NCBI GenBank assembly: GCA_018716385.1
Contig: DVJZ01000040.1
Coordinates: 1 to 57,771 of the forward strand
Direction: 5' to 3'
DNA length: 57,771 nucleotides
Source of the DNA: Candidatus Enterenecus merdae
Lineage (GTDB): Bacteria > Bacillota > Clostridia > Oscillospirales > Oscillospiraceae
Shown: one piece after another, positions 7,613-16,321 of the stretch
How the letters are laid out: each line of letters opens with the position of its first letter
How positions within the stretch are numbered: the stretch's first letter is position 1
Notes under the pieces: model-generated
Seen by the model: the letters and a program-made list of their open reading frames with translations, nothing else
The model's database searches: none
What the model was told of the DNA's origin: nothing
Position numbers and translations under genes: made by a program

Positions 7613-7762
7613 GCTTGAATTTCGGCCATCCAACAAGAGAACGCCCTAACGGCACTTCTGGGCCGCGGCGCGTTTGCGCCGCGCCAGCGTTTTGCCGGGG
7701 GCAAAACCTTTTCACATGCGGAATGCACTTTCGCCAAGCATTCCAAGCCCCGAAGGGATGGG

Positions 7763-7847
7763 GCGGCCAAGGCCGCGTGGAGCCCAAAACGAAAGGACAT
7801 CTGAAAGGATGCCCTTTCGTTTTGGAAGGGACGGTTAAAAACGATAT
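7763..7847 (-). repeat. composite hairpin module, copy B
   Basis: Main stem CCAAAACGAAAGGACATC (7784-7801) / GATGCCCTTTCGTTTTGG (7808-7825) with one mismatch; secondary hairpin GCGGCC-AA-GGCCGC near 7764-7777; box GGGACGGTTAAAAACGATAT at 7828-7847, matching copy A at 18 of 20 positions. The stretch between copies A and B (7613-7762) holds further GC-rich inverted repeats and no gene that I can support. Confidence 0.75.
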
Positions 7848-7859
7848 TTCCCCGCATGT

Positions 7860-7881
7860 AAAAAGCCGCCCGCAGGGCGGC
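7860..7881 (-). terminator. secondary intrinsic terminator downstream of tRNA-Ser
   Basis: Minus-strand GCCGCCC-TGC-GGGCGGC followed by TTTTT (7864-7860). Confidence 0.7.
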
Positions 7882-7946
7882 GCGCCAGCTGCGAGCCCAG
7901 CGAAGCGGGTCACAGTTGGAAAGTAGGAGCAAGGGAGCGGGCGGAT

Positions 7947-8006
7947 GACGTCTTTTTGCCGCAGGCATAAAAAGACGTCGGAGCAAAGCGGACTTTGCTC
8001 CGACGT
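7947..8006 (-). terminator. tRNA-Ser terminator with overlapping alternative hairpin
   Basis: ACGTCGGAGCAAAG (minus 8006-7993) pairs with CTTTGCTCCGACGT (7988-7975), followed by a G and TTTTT (7973-7969). The stem begins inside the tRNA CCA end. A second perfect repeat, GACGTCTTTTT (7979-7969 on the minus strand) with AAAAAGACGTC (7957-7947), reuses the 3' arm and T tract, so the two structures exclude each other. Confidence 0.85.
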
Positions 8007-8094
8007 GGCGCAGCGGGTGGGATTCGAACCCACGTGCAGTTGCCTGCAAACTGATTTCGAGTCAGCCCCGTTATGACCACTTCGATACCGCTGC
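8006..8094 (-). tRNA. tRNA-Ser (anticodon CGA)
   Basis: 89 bases including the encoded CCA. Acceptor stem GCAGCGG / CCGCTGC with discriminator G; anticodon loop CTCGAAA on stem GCTGA/TCAGT gives anticodon CGA, reading UCG. The long variable arm (TTTGCAG GCAA CTGCACG) and T arm GTGGGTTCGAATCCCAC confirm a class II serine tRNA. Confidence 0.97.
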
Positions 8095-8131
8095 CCGAGG
8101 CGGGGGTTGCTCCCCCGCATGGTGCAGAACT

Positions 8132-8160
8132 AAGATACCGCATTTCCCCCCGCTTGTCAA
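8132..8160 (-). promoter_or_regulatory. tRNA-Ser promoter
   Basis: Minus-strand TTGACA (8160-8155), 17-base spacer, TATCTT (8137-8132). A GCGGGGG/CCCCCGC hairpin lies in the short leader before the tRNA. Confidence 0.85.
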
Positions 8161-8434
8161 TTCCCTTTTCTGTCCATCCCACCAAACAGGAGCATACCGG
8201 CAACCTGCTTCCACCACCTATCCGGGCAAAGCGGACGACACCGTTCGCTCCCCGCCGAAGGGCAATTCTGCTATGATGATCCGGCTGGCCCCCTTCTGCC
8301 GACCCACCTGCCCTCCCGCAGCCCAAGGCGACGGGTCAGGCCCAGTTATTCCGCCCAGATTTCAGAACTTTTTCCTCCCATTTGTGTGCAATAGTCCCAA
8401 TCATTTTCGCACTTTCCTTCACTTTTTGTGCACC
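8161..8434. other. intergenic stretch with no supported gene
   Basis: Between the tRNA-Ser promoter and the glgB promoter. I see no ribosome-site-supported reading frame, no strong hairpin with a T tract and no tRNA here. Base composition falls toward the glgB promoter. Confidence 0.6.
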
Positions 8435-8463
8435 TTGACTTTGATGCCCAGGTGAAGTATAAT
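8435..8463 (+). promoter_or_regulatory. glgBCDA promoter
   Basis: TTGACT (8435-8440), 17-base spacer, TATAAT (8458-8463). The ~75-base leader contains GC-rich hairpins (CCGCGGG/CCCGCGG around 8502-8522) just before the GGAGG ribosome site. Confidence 0.85.
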
Positions 8464-8545
8464 TTGGAAAAAGCCAGGGCCCTGGCCCTGCCCCACAGCC
8501 CGCGGGGGCTCCGGCCCGCGGCACAGTTCTGGAGGTACTTCCGCC

Positions 8546-10537
8546 ATGAAACACGCCCAGCTCCAAGCGTCGCTGGAACGCTTCCGCGCCGGCCAGAGCC
8601 ATGACGCCTACCACTTCATGGGCTGCCACCCCGCGCGCCGGTCGGGGCAGCAGGGCTATGTCTTTCGCGTCTGGGCCCCCCACGCCAAGAGCGTGCGGGT
8701 CACCGGGTCTTTCAACAACTGGGATCGAAACGCCCCCGGCATGGAACAGATTGCCCCCGGCATCTGGGAGGGATTCTATCCCGGCGTCCAGGTCTACGAC
8801 ACCTACAAATACTATCTGGAGCGGCCCGACGGCTCCTTCGTCTTCCGGGCCGATCCCTATGGTTTTCACGCCTGCACTCCGCCGGAGACCGCCAGCAAGG
8901 TCTACGATCTGGCGGGCTTCCCATGGACCGACGGGGACTACCGCCGGGCCAGGGCACAGCGCAATGCCGTCAGCAGCCCCATCAACATCTATGAGCTTCA
9001 CCTGGGCTCCTGGCGGCGGCAGCCGGACGGCAGCCCCCTCTCCTACGAGCAGGCCGCCCGGGAAATCGTTGCCTATGTGAGCCGGATGGGCTACACCCAC
9101 ATCGAGCTGCTGCCCATCAGCGAATACCCCTACGATCCCTCTTGGGGCTATCAGGTGACGGGCTACTACGCCCCCACCTCCCGCTACGGCACCCCCAAGG
9201 ACTTCATGAAGTTTGTCGACATCTGCCACAGCGCCGGCATCGGCGTCATCCTGGACTGGGTGGGGGCCCACTTCCCCAAGGATGAGCAGGGCCTGCAGGA
9301 GTTCGACGGGGGCTGTTGCTATGAGCCCAGCGACCCGCTGCGCATGGAGCACCCGGACTGGGGTACCCGCATGTTCGACTACGGCCGGTATGAGGTGCGC
9401 TCTTTCCTGATTTCCAACGTCCTGTACTGGCTGGATCTGTACCACATTGACGGCATCCGGGTGGACGCGGTGGCCTCCATGCTCTATCTGGACTACGGCC
9501 GCCGGGACGGGCAGTGGCGCCCTAACCGAGAGGGAGGCAACATCAGCTTCGAGGCTGTGCAGTTCCTCCAGGACCTGAACGCCGCAGCCTATGCCTTTGA
9601 CCCCGCCGTGCTGATGATCGCCGAGGAGTCCACCGCCTTCCCCATGGTCACCCGGCCCGGGTACGACGGCGGGCTGGGCTTTGGCTTTAAGTGGAACATG
9701 GGCTGGATGCACGATATGATCGACTATATGTCCACCGACCCGCTATTCCGCAAGGGGCAGCATAACCGCATCACCTTCTCCCTCACCTACGCCTTTTCCG
9801 AACACTTCATCCTGCCCCTGTCCCACGACGAGGTGGTGCACGGCAAGCGTTCTCTCATTGACAAGATGCCCGGGGATTACGATGCAAAATTTCAAAACCT
9901 GCGGGCATTCTATGGCTATATGATGACCCATCCGGGCAAGAAGCTGCTGTTCATGGGCGGGGAGTTCGGGCAGTTTATCGAGTGGGACTTTCACAAGCCG
10001 CTGGACTGGTTCCTGCTGGACTACGACAGGCACCGCCAGCTTCAGGGATATGTCCGGGATCTGAACCGCTACTATTTGAATCACCCCGCCCTGTGGCAGA
10101 ACGACGCGGACTGGCGGGGGTTTCAATGGATCGCCTGCGACGACGCCGAGCAGAGCGTGATCTCCTTTCGCCGGGTGGACGCCCAGGGGGGCGAGGTCGT
10201 CGTGGTGTGCAACTTCTGCCCGGTGGAGCGCAGGGGCTACCGGATCGGCATGGAGCGGCCCGGGGTCTACCGGCCGGTGCTGTCCAGCGACGCAGCCAAG
10301 TACGGCGGCACCGGCGTCCGGCTGCGCCGGGTCGCCACCCAGCCCATCCCCATGCACGGGCGCAAGTACTCGGTGGAGCTGACCCTCCCGCCCCTGTCCA
10401 CCGTATTCTATGAGCGCTGCGCCCCAGCCCTAGAATCGGCCGGCCCGGCCGGAGCGTCGTCCAGGGGGCGCGCCCGCCGGGCAAAGTCTGGGGGACGGCA
10501 GGCGCCAGGGACGGATGCACCGGATCAGTCATCGTGA
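8546..10537 (+). CDS. glgB: 1,4-alpha-glucan branching enzyme
   Basis: GH13 enzyme that cuts alpha-1,4 chains and rejoins them by alpha-1,6 bonds during glycogen synthesis. N-terminal CBM48 ([20 protein letters not shown], residues ~35-55), then the catalytic barrel with region I DWVGAHF (usual Pro replaced by Gly), region [14 protein letters not shown] carrying the nucleophile Asp, region III IAEEST with the acid Glu, region [12 protein letters not shown]. The [19 protein letters not shown] and [12 protein letters not shown] stretches are typical. 663 residues, with a ~35-residue low-complexity basic C-terminal tail not usual for the family. First gene of glgB-glgC-glgD-glgA, GGAGG upstream of ATG 8546. 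Confidence 0.97.
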   Translation: MKHAQLQASLERFRAGQSHDAYHFMGCHPARRSGQQGYVFRVWAPHAKSVRVTGSFNNWDRNAPGMEQIAPGIWEGFYPGVQVYDTYKYYLERPDGSFVFRADPYGFHACTPPETASKVYDLAGFPWTDGDYRRARAQRNAVSSPINIYELHLGSWRRQPDGSPLSYEQAAREIVAYVSRMGYTHIELLPISEYPYDPSWGYQVTGYYAPTSRYGTPKDFMKFVDICHSAGIGVILDWVGAHFPKDEQGLQEFDGGCCYEPSDPLRMEHPDWGTRMFDYGRYEVRSFLISNVLYWLDLYHIDGIRVDAVASMLYLDYGRRDGQWRPNREGGNISFEAVQFLQDLNAAAYAFDPAVLMIAEESTAFPMVTRPGYDGGLGFGFKWNMGWMHDMIDYMSTDPLFRKGQHNRITFSLTYAFSEHFILPLSHDEVVHGKRSLIDKMPGDYDAKFQNLRAFYGYMMTHPGKKLLFMGGEFGQFIEWDFHKPLDWFLLDYDRHRQLQGYVRDLNRYYLNHPALWQNDADWRGFQWIACDDAEQSVISFRRVDAQGGEVVVVCNFCPVERRGYRIGMERPGVYRPVLSSDAAKYGGTGVRLRRVATQPIPMHGRKYSVELTLPPLSTVFYERCAPALESAGPAGASSRGRARRAKSGGRQAPGTDAPDQSS

Positions 10538-10555
10538 AGATAGGGGGTTGCTGTG

Positions 10556-11743
10556 ATGGAACGGAAAAAGGAATGCATCGCCATGCTGCTGGCCGGCGGC
10601 CAGGGCAGCCGGCTATATGTGCTCACCCAGGACACCGCCAAACCGGCGGTGCCCTTTGGCGGGAAATACCGCATCATCGACTTTTCCCTGTCCAACTGTG
10701 TCAATTCCGGCATTGACACAGTTGGCATCCTCACCCAGTACCAGCCGCTGGAGCTCAACGACTACATCGGCAACGGCCAGCCCTGGGACTTAAACCGCAA
10801 CTTTGGGGGAGCCCATGTCCTGCCCCCCTATACCAAGACCAGCAACAACCAGTGGTACAAGGGCACGGCCAACGCCATCTACCAGAACATCCCGTTCATT
10901 GAGCGCTATCAGCCTGAGTATGTGCTCATCCTGTCCGGCGACCACATCTATAAAATGGATTACCACAAGATGCTTCGCTTCCACCAGGAGAAGGAGGCAG
11001 AGTGCACCATCGCGGTCATCACCGTCGGCCCGGATGAGGCCAAGCGCATGGGCATCCTGAGCACCGACGGCAACCAGGCCATCACCGAGTTTGAGGAAAA
11101 GCCCGCCCATCCCAAGGGCAATCAGGCCTCCATGGGCGTGTATCTCTTCACCTGGGAGGTGCTCAAGCAATACCTGATCGCCGACGAGGCCGACCCTGAC
11201 TCGGAGAACGACTTTGGCAAGAACGTCATCCCCGCCTTCCTCCGGGATGGGCGGCGGCTGTTCGCCTATCCCTTTGAGGGTTACTGGAAGGACGTGGGCA
11301 CCCTGGGCAGCCTGTGGGACGCCAACATGGACCTGCTCGATCCCAAGGACCCCCTGGACATGCGCAACCCCCGCTTCAAGGTGTACGCCCGCAACTACGC
11401 CAGCCCCTCCAGCCTGCTGGCCCCCGGCTCCAAGGTGACCAACTCCTTCGTGGCCGAGGGGTGCGAGATCTACGGCGGGGTGGATCACTGCGTGCTGTAC
11501 ACCGGGTGCGTGGTGGAGGAAGGGGCCAGCGTCACCGGGGCGGTGGTCATGCCCAACACGCGCATCAAGCGGGGCAGCCGCGTCAGCTACGCCATCATCG
11601 GCGAGCAGTGCGTCATCGAGCCCGGCGCCACCATCGGGGCCTGCCCCGAGTGCCACACGGGGGGCGAGTGGGGCATCAGCGTGGTGGGCCACCGGCGGAC
11701 CATCCCGGCCGGCGCGGTCATCAAGCCCAAGGAAATCGTTTAG
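10556..11743 (+). CDS. glgC: glucose-1-phosphate adenylyltransferase, catalytic subunit
   Basis: Makes ADP-glucose from glucose-1-P and ATP, the committed step of glycogen synthesis. The nucleotide-binding loop [28 protein letters not shown], the metal/substrate segment [10 protein letters not shown] and sugar-binding FEEKP are intact; the C-terminal third is a left-handed beta-helix with hexapeptide repeats ([20 protein letters not shown] and onward). About 395 residues. ATG 10556 follows GGGGG by 8 bases; the GTG directly before it (10553) is an alternative start. It pairs with GlgD downstream to form the GlgCD enzyme found in Firmicutes. Confidence 0.97.
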   Translation: MERKKECIAMLLAGGQGSRLYVLTQDTAKPAVPFGGKYRIIDFSLSNCVNSGIDTVGILTQYQPLELNDYIGNGQPWDLNRNFGGAHVLPPYTKTSNNQWYKGTANAIYQNIPFIERYQPEYVLILSGDHIYKMDYHKMLRFHQEKEAECTIAVITVGPDEAKRMGILSTDGNQAITEFEEKPAHPKGNQASMGVYLFTWEVLKQYLIADEADPDSENDFGKNVIPAFLRDGRRLFAYPFEGYWKDVGTLGSLWDANMDLLDPKDPLDMRNPRFKVYARNYASPSSLLAPGSKVTNSFVAEGCEIYGGVDHCVLYTGCVVEEGASVTGAVVMPNTRIKRGSRVSYAIIGEQCVIEPGATIGACPECHTGGEWGISVVGHRRTIPAGAVIKPKEIV

Positions 11744-11755
11744 GAGGGGCGCGCT

Positions 11756-12874
11756 ATGAACATGACCGGGATCATCTTCTCCGAGACGTACAATGACGAG
11801 CTCAACGCCTTCACCCACGACCGAAATATGGCCGCCATCCCCTTTGGCGGGCGCTACCGGCTGATCGACTTCACCCTGTCCAACATGGTCAACTCAGGCA
11901 TCACCAACGTGGGGGTGCTGGCCAAGCAGCACTACCACTCCCTCATGGACCACCTGGCCAACGCCCAGGAGTGGGACCTGAACCGAAAGAACGGCGGGCT
12001 GATGCTCCTGCCCCCCTTCGCCACCGAGAGCTTTAACCAGATGCACCGGGGCAAGCTGGACGATCTGCGCAACGCGCTGAACTACCTGAAAGGCGCGGCC
12101 ACCCCCTATGTTCTGCTGGCCAGCGCCCATGCCCTGTGCAACCTGGACTACCGCCCCGCCCTGGAGTCCCATGTGGCCAGCGGCTGCGACATCACCGTAG
12201 TGGCCACCCAGGCCGACGGCGCCAGCCAGGAGCCGTGCAGCCTGGTGCTGGACTGCGACCCGGCGGGCAAGGTTCGCTCCTGCGCCATCAACCACCCCGC
12301 CCCTGGCGGGAGCTTTGCGGGGATGGGGGCCTACCTCATCGACCGGGAGCTGCTCATCCAAGTCATCCGCTCCTACACCGCCCAGGGGGCCTACGACCTG
12401 GAGCGGGACTTCATCCAAAGCCAGTTCAACCAGGGCAGCCTGTCCATCAACGTCTATCAGTTTGACGACGTGGTGCTGCGGGTGCGCAATGTGACTGAAT
12501 ACTTCCAAAGCAACCTGGCCCTCACCCAGGACCGGGTGCGCAAGTCCCTGTTCCGCGCCGGCTCCCCCATCTACACCCGGGTCCACGACGAGGTGCCCAC
12601 CTACTATGGCATGGACTGCGCTGTATCAGGCTGCATCATCGCCGACGGCTGCATCATCGAGGGCAGCGCGGAGCACTGCGTACTCTCCCGGGGGGTGCGC
12701 ATCGGCAAGGGGGCGTCCATCCGGGACTGCATCATCATGCAGGGCAGCGTGGTGGGCGAGGGTTCGGTGCTGGAAAACGTGATCGTGGACAAATGGGCCA
12801 CCATCTCCGCTGGAACCGAACTCAAGGGGCTGGCCTCCGCCCCGGTCATCATCCGAAAGGGCGTGACGGTATGA
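11756..12874 (+). CDS. glgD: GlgD, non-catalytic ADP-glucose pyrophosphorylase subunit
   Basis: Paralogue of GlgC that binds and regulates it. Fold and order match GlgC (MAAIPFGGRYRLIDFTLSNM, then a hexapeptide-repeat helix from CIIADGCIIEGSAEHCVLSR on), but the nucleotide loop GGxGxRL is missing: the N-terminus reads FSETYNDELNAFTHDRNM, and the catalytic GDHIYKMDY position reads ASAHALCNLDY. It should therefore be catalytically dead, as known for GlgD. 372 residues, 12 bases after glgC, with GAGGGG before ATG 11756; its stop overlaps the glgA start (ATGA). Confidence 0.95.
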   Translation: MNMTGIIFSETYNDELNAFTHDRNMAAIPFGGRYRLIDFTLSNMVNSGITNVGVLAKQHYHSLMDHLANAQEWDLNRKNGGLMLLPPFATESFNQMHRGKLDDLRNALNYLKGAATPYVLLASAHALCNLDYRPALESHVASGCDITVVATQADGASQEPCSLVLDCDPAGKVRSCAINHPAPGGSFAGMGAYLIDRELLIQVIRSYTAQGAYDLERDFIQSQFNQGSLSINVYQFDDVVLRVRNVTEYFQSNLALTQDRVRKSLFRAGSPIYTRVHDEVPTYYGMDCAVSGCIIADGCIIEGSAEHCVLSRGVRIGKGASIRDCIIMQGSVVGEGSVLENVIVDKWATISAGTELKGLASAPVIIRKGVTV

Positions 12875-14301
12875 AGGTCCTCTTTGCCGCCAGCGAGGCG
12901 ACCCCCTATCTCAAGACCGGCGGCCTGGGCGACGTGGCCGCCGCCCTGCCCAAGGCCCTGAGCGACGATCCCGACGCCCAGGTGCGGGTCTTTCTGCCCT
13001 ACTATAAGGCCATCAAGGACAATCCCCAGCTGTCCGTGCAGTATGTAACCCACTTCTTCCTCCCCCTATCTTGGCGCAGCGTGTACGCCGGGGTTTTCCA
13101 GGCCACCACCGGCCGGGACAACCTCACCTACTACTTCATCGACAACGAGTACTATTTCTACCGGGATCAGCCCTATGGATACTATGACGACGGGGAGCGC
13201 TTCGCCTTCTTCTCCAAGGCCGTGCTGGAGGCGCTGCAGCACCTGGACTGGTACCCCGACGTGATCCACGCCAACGACTGGCAGTGCGCGCTCATCCCGG
13301 TGTTCCTGCGGGCCTTCTACATGGGGCTGGAGGCCTATCGGCCCATCCGCACCCTGTTTACCATCCACAACATCGAGTACCAGGGCAAGGCCCCCAACTC
13401 CTTTGTGGACGAGTGCCTGGGCCTGCCCGAGGACTGGCGGGCCACCATGGAGTATGATGGGTGCACCAACCTGATGAAGGCCGCCGTACTGGTGTCCGAC
13501 CGGGTGAGCACTGTCTCGCGCACCTACGCCCACGAGATCCAGAACCCCTACTATGCCCATGGCCTGCACGAGGTGCTGCGCGCCCACAGCTACAAGCTGT
13601 CCGGCGTGGTCAACGGCATCGACACCCAGCAGTTCGACCCCGCCCACGATCCCATGATCCACGTCAATTATACCGCCCAGGATCCGGCGGGCAAGGGGGC
13701 CAACAAGCGCTTTCTCCAGCAGAAGCTGGGCCTGGAGGTGCGGGACGACGTGCCCATGCTCATCATGGTCACCCGGCTGGTGGGCCACAAGGGGCTGGAC
13801 CTGGTGCAGGCGGTGATGGACGATCTGATGTGGGACGAGCGGCAGATGGTGGTCATCGGCACCGGGGAAGGCCAGTATGAGGACCTGTTCCGGCACTACG
13901 CCGCCCGGTTCCCCCACAAGATGTCGGCCAACCTGGTCTTTGACGACGCCCTGGCCCGCCAGGCCTACGCTGGCGGCGACCTGGTGCTCATGCCCTCCAA
14001 GCAGGAGCCCTGTGGGCTGACCCAGCTGATCGCCATGCGGTACGGCACCGTCCCCGTGGTGCGGGAGACCGGCGGGCTGTACGACACCGTCCCCCCCTTC
14101 AACCCGGAGACCATGCAGGGGCGCGGCTTCACCTTTAAGACCTACAACGCCCACGATATGCTGGACGCGGTGCGCCGGGCCGAGGCCCTTTTCCGCGATC
14201 CCCCCCGCTGGGACGCCCTGCGCCGGGCCGACATGGCCTACGACAGCTCCTGGGGCCATTCCGTCCAGGAGTATTGGCAAATCTACCGTTCCATGCTATA
14301 A
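12871..14301 (+). CDS. glgA: glycogen synthase (ADP-glucose, GT5)
   Basis: Elongates alpha-1,4-glucan from ADP-glucose. Starts at ATG 12871 inside an ATGA junction with glgD: MKVLFAASEATPYLKTGGLGDVAAALP, containing the ADP-glucose-binding KTGGLGDV at residue ~15. Other GT5 motifs are DVIHANDWQCAL, FTIHNIEYQG, VNGIDTQQFDP and LVLMPSKQEPCGLTQLIAMRYG with the catalytic Glu (KQE replaces the commoner RFE). 476 residues, full length. Last gene of the glycogen operon; the promoter for the next transcript begins inside its 3' end. Confidence 0.97.
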   Translation: MKVLFAASEATPYLKTGGLGDVAAALPKALSDDPDAQVRVFLPYYKAIKDNPQLSVQYVTHFFLPLSWRSVYAGVFQATTGRDNLTYYFIDNEYYFYRDQPYGYYDDGERFAFFSKAVLEALQHLDWYPDVIHANDWQCALIPVFLRAFYMGLEAYRPIRTLFTIHNIEYQGKAPNSFVDECLGLPEDWRATMEYDGCTNLMKAAVLVSDRVSTVSRTYAHEIQNPYYAHGLHEVLRAHSYKLSGVVNGIDTQQFDPAHDPMIHVNYTAQDPAGKGANKRFLQQKLGLEVRDDVPMLIMVTRLVGHKGLDLVQAVMDDLMWDERQMVVIGTGEGQYEDLFRHYAARFPHKMSANLVFDDALARQAYAGGDLVLMPSKQEPCGLTQLIAMRYGTVPVVRETGGLYDTVPPFNPETMQGRGFTFKTYNAHDMLDAVRRAEALFRDPPRWDALRRADMAYDSSWGHSVQEYWQIYRSML

Positions 14302-14302
14302 T
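14274..14302 (+). promoter_or_regulatory. promoter embedded in the 3' end of glgA
   Basis: TTGGCA (14274-14279), 17-base spacer and an extended TGCTATAAT whose TATAAT (14297-14302) contains the TAA stop of glgA. It would drive the GH13-ROK-pgi genes. Confidence 0.65.
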
Positions 14303-14329
14303 GCGCCCGACCCACCCGGGCCGGGACCA

Positions 14330-14355
14330 GGACAGCCCGCCCCCGCGGGCTGTCC
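14330..14355 (+). other. 11-bp hairpin in the GH13 gene leader
   Basis: GGACAGCCCGC (14330-14340), loop CCCC, GCGGGCTGTCC (14345-14355), without a T tract. It could mark the 3' end of glgA mRNA or shape the leader of the next gene. Confidence 0.5.
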
Positions 14356-14463
14356 CTGCGGGGGGGCTGGCTGGCTCATCTTTGGCCGCTCGTACATCCC
14401 CGCCGCCTGGTGGCCTAAAAGCCTCTAATCCCCCTGGGCCCGGCGGCCCCTTGGAGGTTTCCC

Positions 14464-16317
14464 ATGGAGATGCAGTTTAACAGCCTGGACCTGCGGTATA
14501 AGACCCCTTTCGGCTGCCTGCGCCAGCACGAGCTGTGCCGCCTGATGGTGGAGGTGCCCAAGGACTGTCCCCTCACCAGCCTGGATGTGGAAGTATACAG
14601 CGACTCCGGCTACGGCCTGCAAGTCCGCTTCACCCGGGCGGAGGAGCAGGGGGACTATTGGGCTTACCGCACCGAGTTCTCCCTGCCCCGCACGGGCTTG
14701 TACTTCTTCCACTTCAACGTGACCCTCACCACCGGCGGCTTCCGCTTGATGCGCGCCGGGGAGTCTGGGTTGTGCGTGGAAGCCGACGGGGGCCAGCCCT
14801 GGCAGCTCACCTGCTATCCCGCCCACTTCCAGGTGCCCGAGGCCTTCCAGGGGGCGGTGCTGTACCAGATCTTCCCCGACCGGTTCTTTCGCGCCGGCTC
14901 CTGTGACCTGTCCGGCAAGCTGGAGCCCTACTGGGTGCATGCGGATTGGTCGGACACCCCCCACTACCTGCCAGACCAGCGCGGGCAGGTGCTCAACAAC
15001 GATTTCTTCGGCGGCAACCTCAAGGGCATCCAGGAAAAGCTGCCCTACCTGCGGGAGCTTGGGGTGGACGGGATCTACCTCAACCCTGTGTGCATGGCCT
15101 TCTCCAACCACCGCTACGACACCGCCGACTACCATCGGGTGGACCCCATGCTGGGTACCGAGGCCGACCTGGCCAGCCTGTGCCAGGCCGCCCATCAGCT
15201 GGGCATGAAGGTGATCCTGGACGGGGTGTTCTCCCACACCGGCAGCAACAGCGTCTACTTTGACGCCGAGGGGGTCTTTGGACACGGGGCGGTGAGCGAT
15301 CCCGACTCCCCCTACCGGGACTGGTATGAGTTCCAACACTACCCCGACCAGTATACCACCTGGTGGGGCATCTCCACCCTGCCCTGCGTGCGGGAGATGG
15401 ACGAGGGCTATCTGGACTTCATCATCCGGGGGGTGGACAGCGTGCTGGCCCATTGGCTCAGCCTGGGCATCGACGGCATCCGGCTGGATGTGGCCGACGA
15501 GCTGCCAGACGCCTTCATCGCCGCGCTGCGCCAGCGCCTCAAGCAACTCAAGCCCGACGCCTGGCTGTTGGGGGAAGTGTGGGAGGACGCCTCCAACAAG
15601 GTCAGCTATGGAGTGCGCCGGGCCTACTTCTCAGAGGGCGAGCTGGACGGGGTGATGAACTACCCCTTCCGCAACGCCATCCTGGGGTTCCTATCCGGCC
15701 AGGGAGGGGACGCCTTCCGGCAGCAGGTGCTGACCATCGCTGAGCACTATCCCTCCTTCGTGCTCCACAGCGCCATGAACAGCCTGTCCACCCACGACAC
15801 GCCCCGGATCCTCACCGTGCTGGGCGACCCCTTCTCCGGCCCCAAACAGGAGAAGGCCGAGCGCTTCCTCTCCCCCCAGGCCCGGGCCCAGGCGGTGCTG
15901 CGGGAGAAGGCCGCGGCGCTGCTACAGTTCACCCTGCCCGGCTCCCCCTGCATCTACTATGGGGATGAGGCAGGCCTGGAGGGGTTTGAAGACCCTTTCA
16001 ACCGCCGCTGCTACCCCTGGGGGCGGGAGGACGGCGACCTGCTGGACTACTATCGGTCCCTGAGCCGGATCAAGCACGGCTATCCCGCCCTGCGAACCGG
16101 CTCCATCCAGTTCCCGCCCGCCCCCAGCCCGGCCACCGTCCGCTTCCAGCGCACGCTGGACGGCCAGTGCCTCCAGGTCCTCGTCCACAGCGGGGACCAG
16201 CCCCTCTTCCTGCCCCGGGAGGGGGAGTTGCTGCTGGCCCACAACGCCCGTCAGGAGGGGGATCAGCTGGTCATCTCCCCCTGGGGGGGCGTCATCATCC
16301 TGGAAAAGGAGGGCTGA
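14464..16317 (+). CDS. GH13 family alpha-glucan hydrolase (neopullulanase/alpha-amylase type)
   Basis: Intracellular-type glycoside hydrolase, no signal peptide, 617 residues. An N-terminal beta domain (~1-120) precedes the barrel: YQIFPDRF, the FFGGNLKGIQEKLPYL segment, ILDGVFSHTG (region I), GIRLDVADEL with the nucleophile Asp (II), LLGEVWEDA with the acid Glu (III), SLSTHDTPR (IV), then PCIYYGDEAGLEG. The layout matches neopullulanase / cyclomaltodextrinase-like enzymes that trim glycogen or maltodextrin. Exact specificity cannot be read from sequence. The 4-base spacing to the ROK kinase supports release of glucose for phosphorylation. Confidence 0.92.
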   Translation: MEMQFNSLDLRYKTPFGCLRQHELCRLMVEVPKDCPLTSLDVEVYSDSGYGLQVRFTRAEEQGDYWAYRTEFSLPRTGLYFFHFNVTLTTGGFRLMRAGESGLCVEADGGQPWQLTCYPAHFQVPEAFQGAVLYQIFPDRFFRAGSCDLSGKLEPYWVHADWSDTPHYLPDQRGQVLNNDFFGGNLKGIQEKLPYLRELGVDGIYLNPVCMAFSNHRYDTADYHRVDPMLGTEADLASLCQAAHQLGMKVILDGVFSHTGSNSVYFDAEGVFGHGAVSDPDSPYRDWYEFQHYPDQYTTWWGISTLPCVREMDEGYLDFIIRGVDSVLAHWLSLGIDGIRLDVADELPDAFIAALRQRLKQLKPDAWLLGEVWEDASNKVSYGVRRAYFSEGELDGVMNYPFRNAILGFLSGQGGDAFRQQVLTIAEHYPSFVLHSAMNSLSTHDTPRILTVLGDPFSGPKQEKAERFLSPQARAQAVLREKAAALLQFTLPGSPCIYYGDEAGLEGFEDPFNRRCYPWGREDGDLLDYYRSLSRIKHGYPALRTGSIQFPPAPSPATVRFQRTLDGQCLQVLVHSGDQPLFLPREGELLLAHNARQEGDQLVISPWGGVIILEKEG

Positions 16318-16321
16318 AGCC

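Noticed and set aside
7532-7880. CRISPR array
   Set aside because: Repeats are hairpin-forming, unevenly spaced, only two copies close together, and no cas genes are present.
7494-8326. Minus-strand frames across the tRNA-Ser region
   Set aside because: They read through the tRNA, its terminator and hairpin repeats; no ribosome site.
8336-9712. 458-codon minus-strand frame opposite glgB
   Set aside because: Antisense shadow of a clear GH13 gene; it has the Val/Gly/His-rich composition typical of such shadows in GC-rich genomes.
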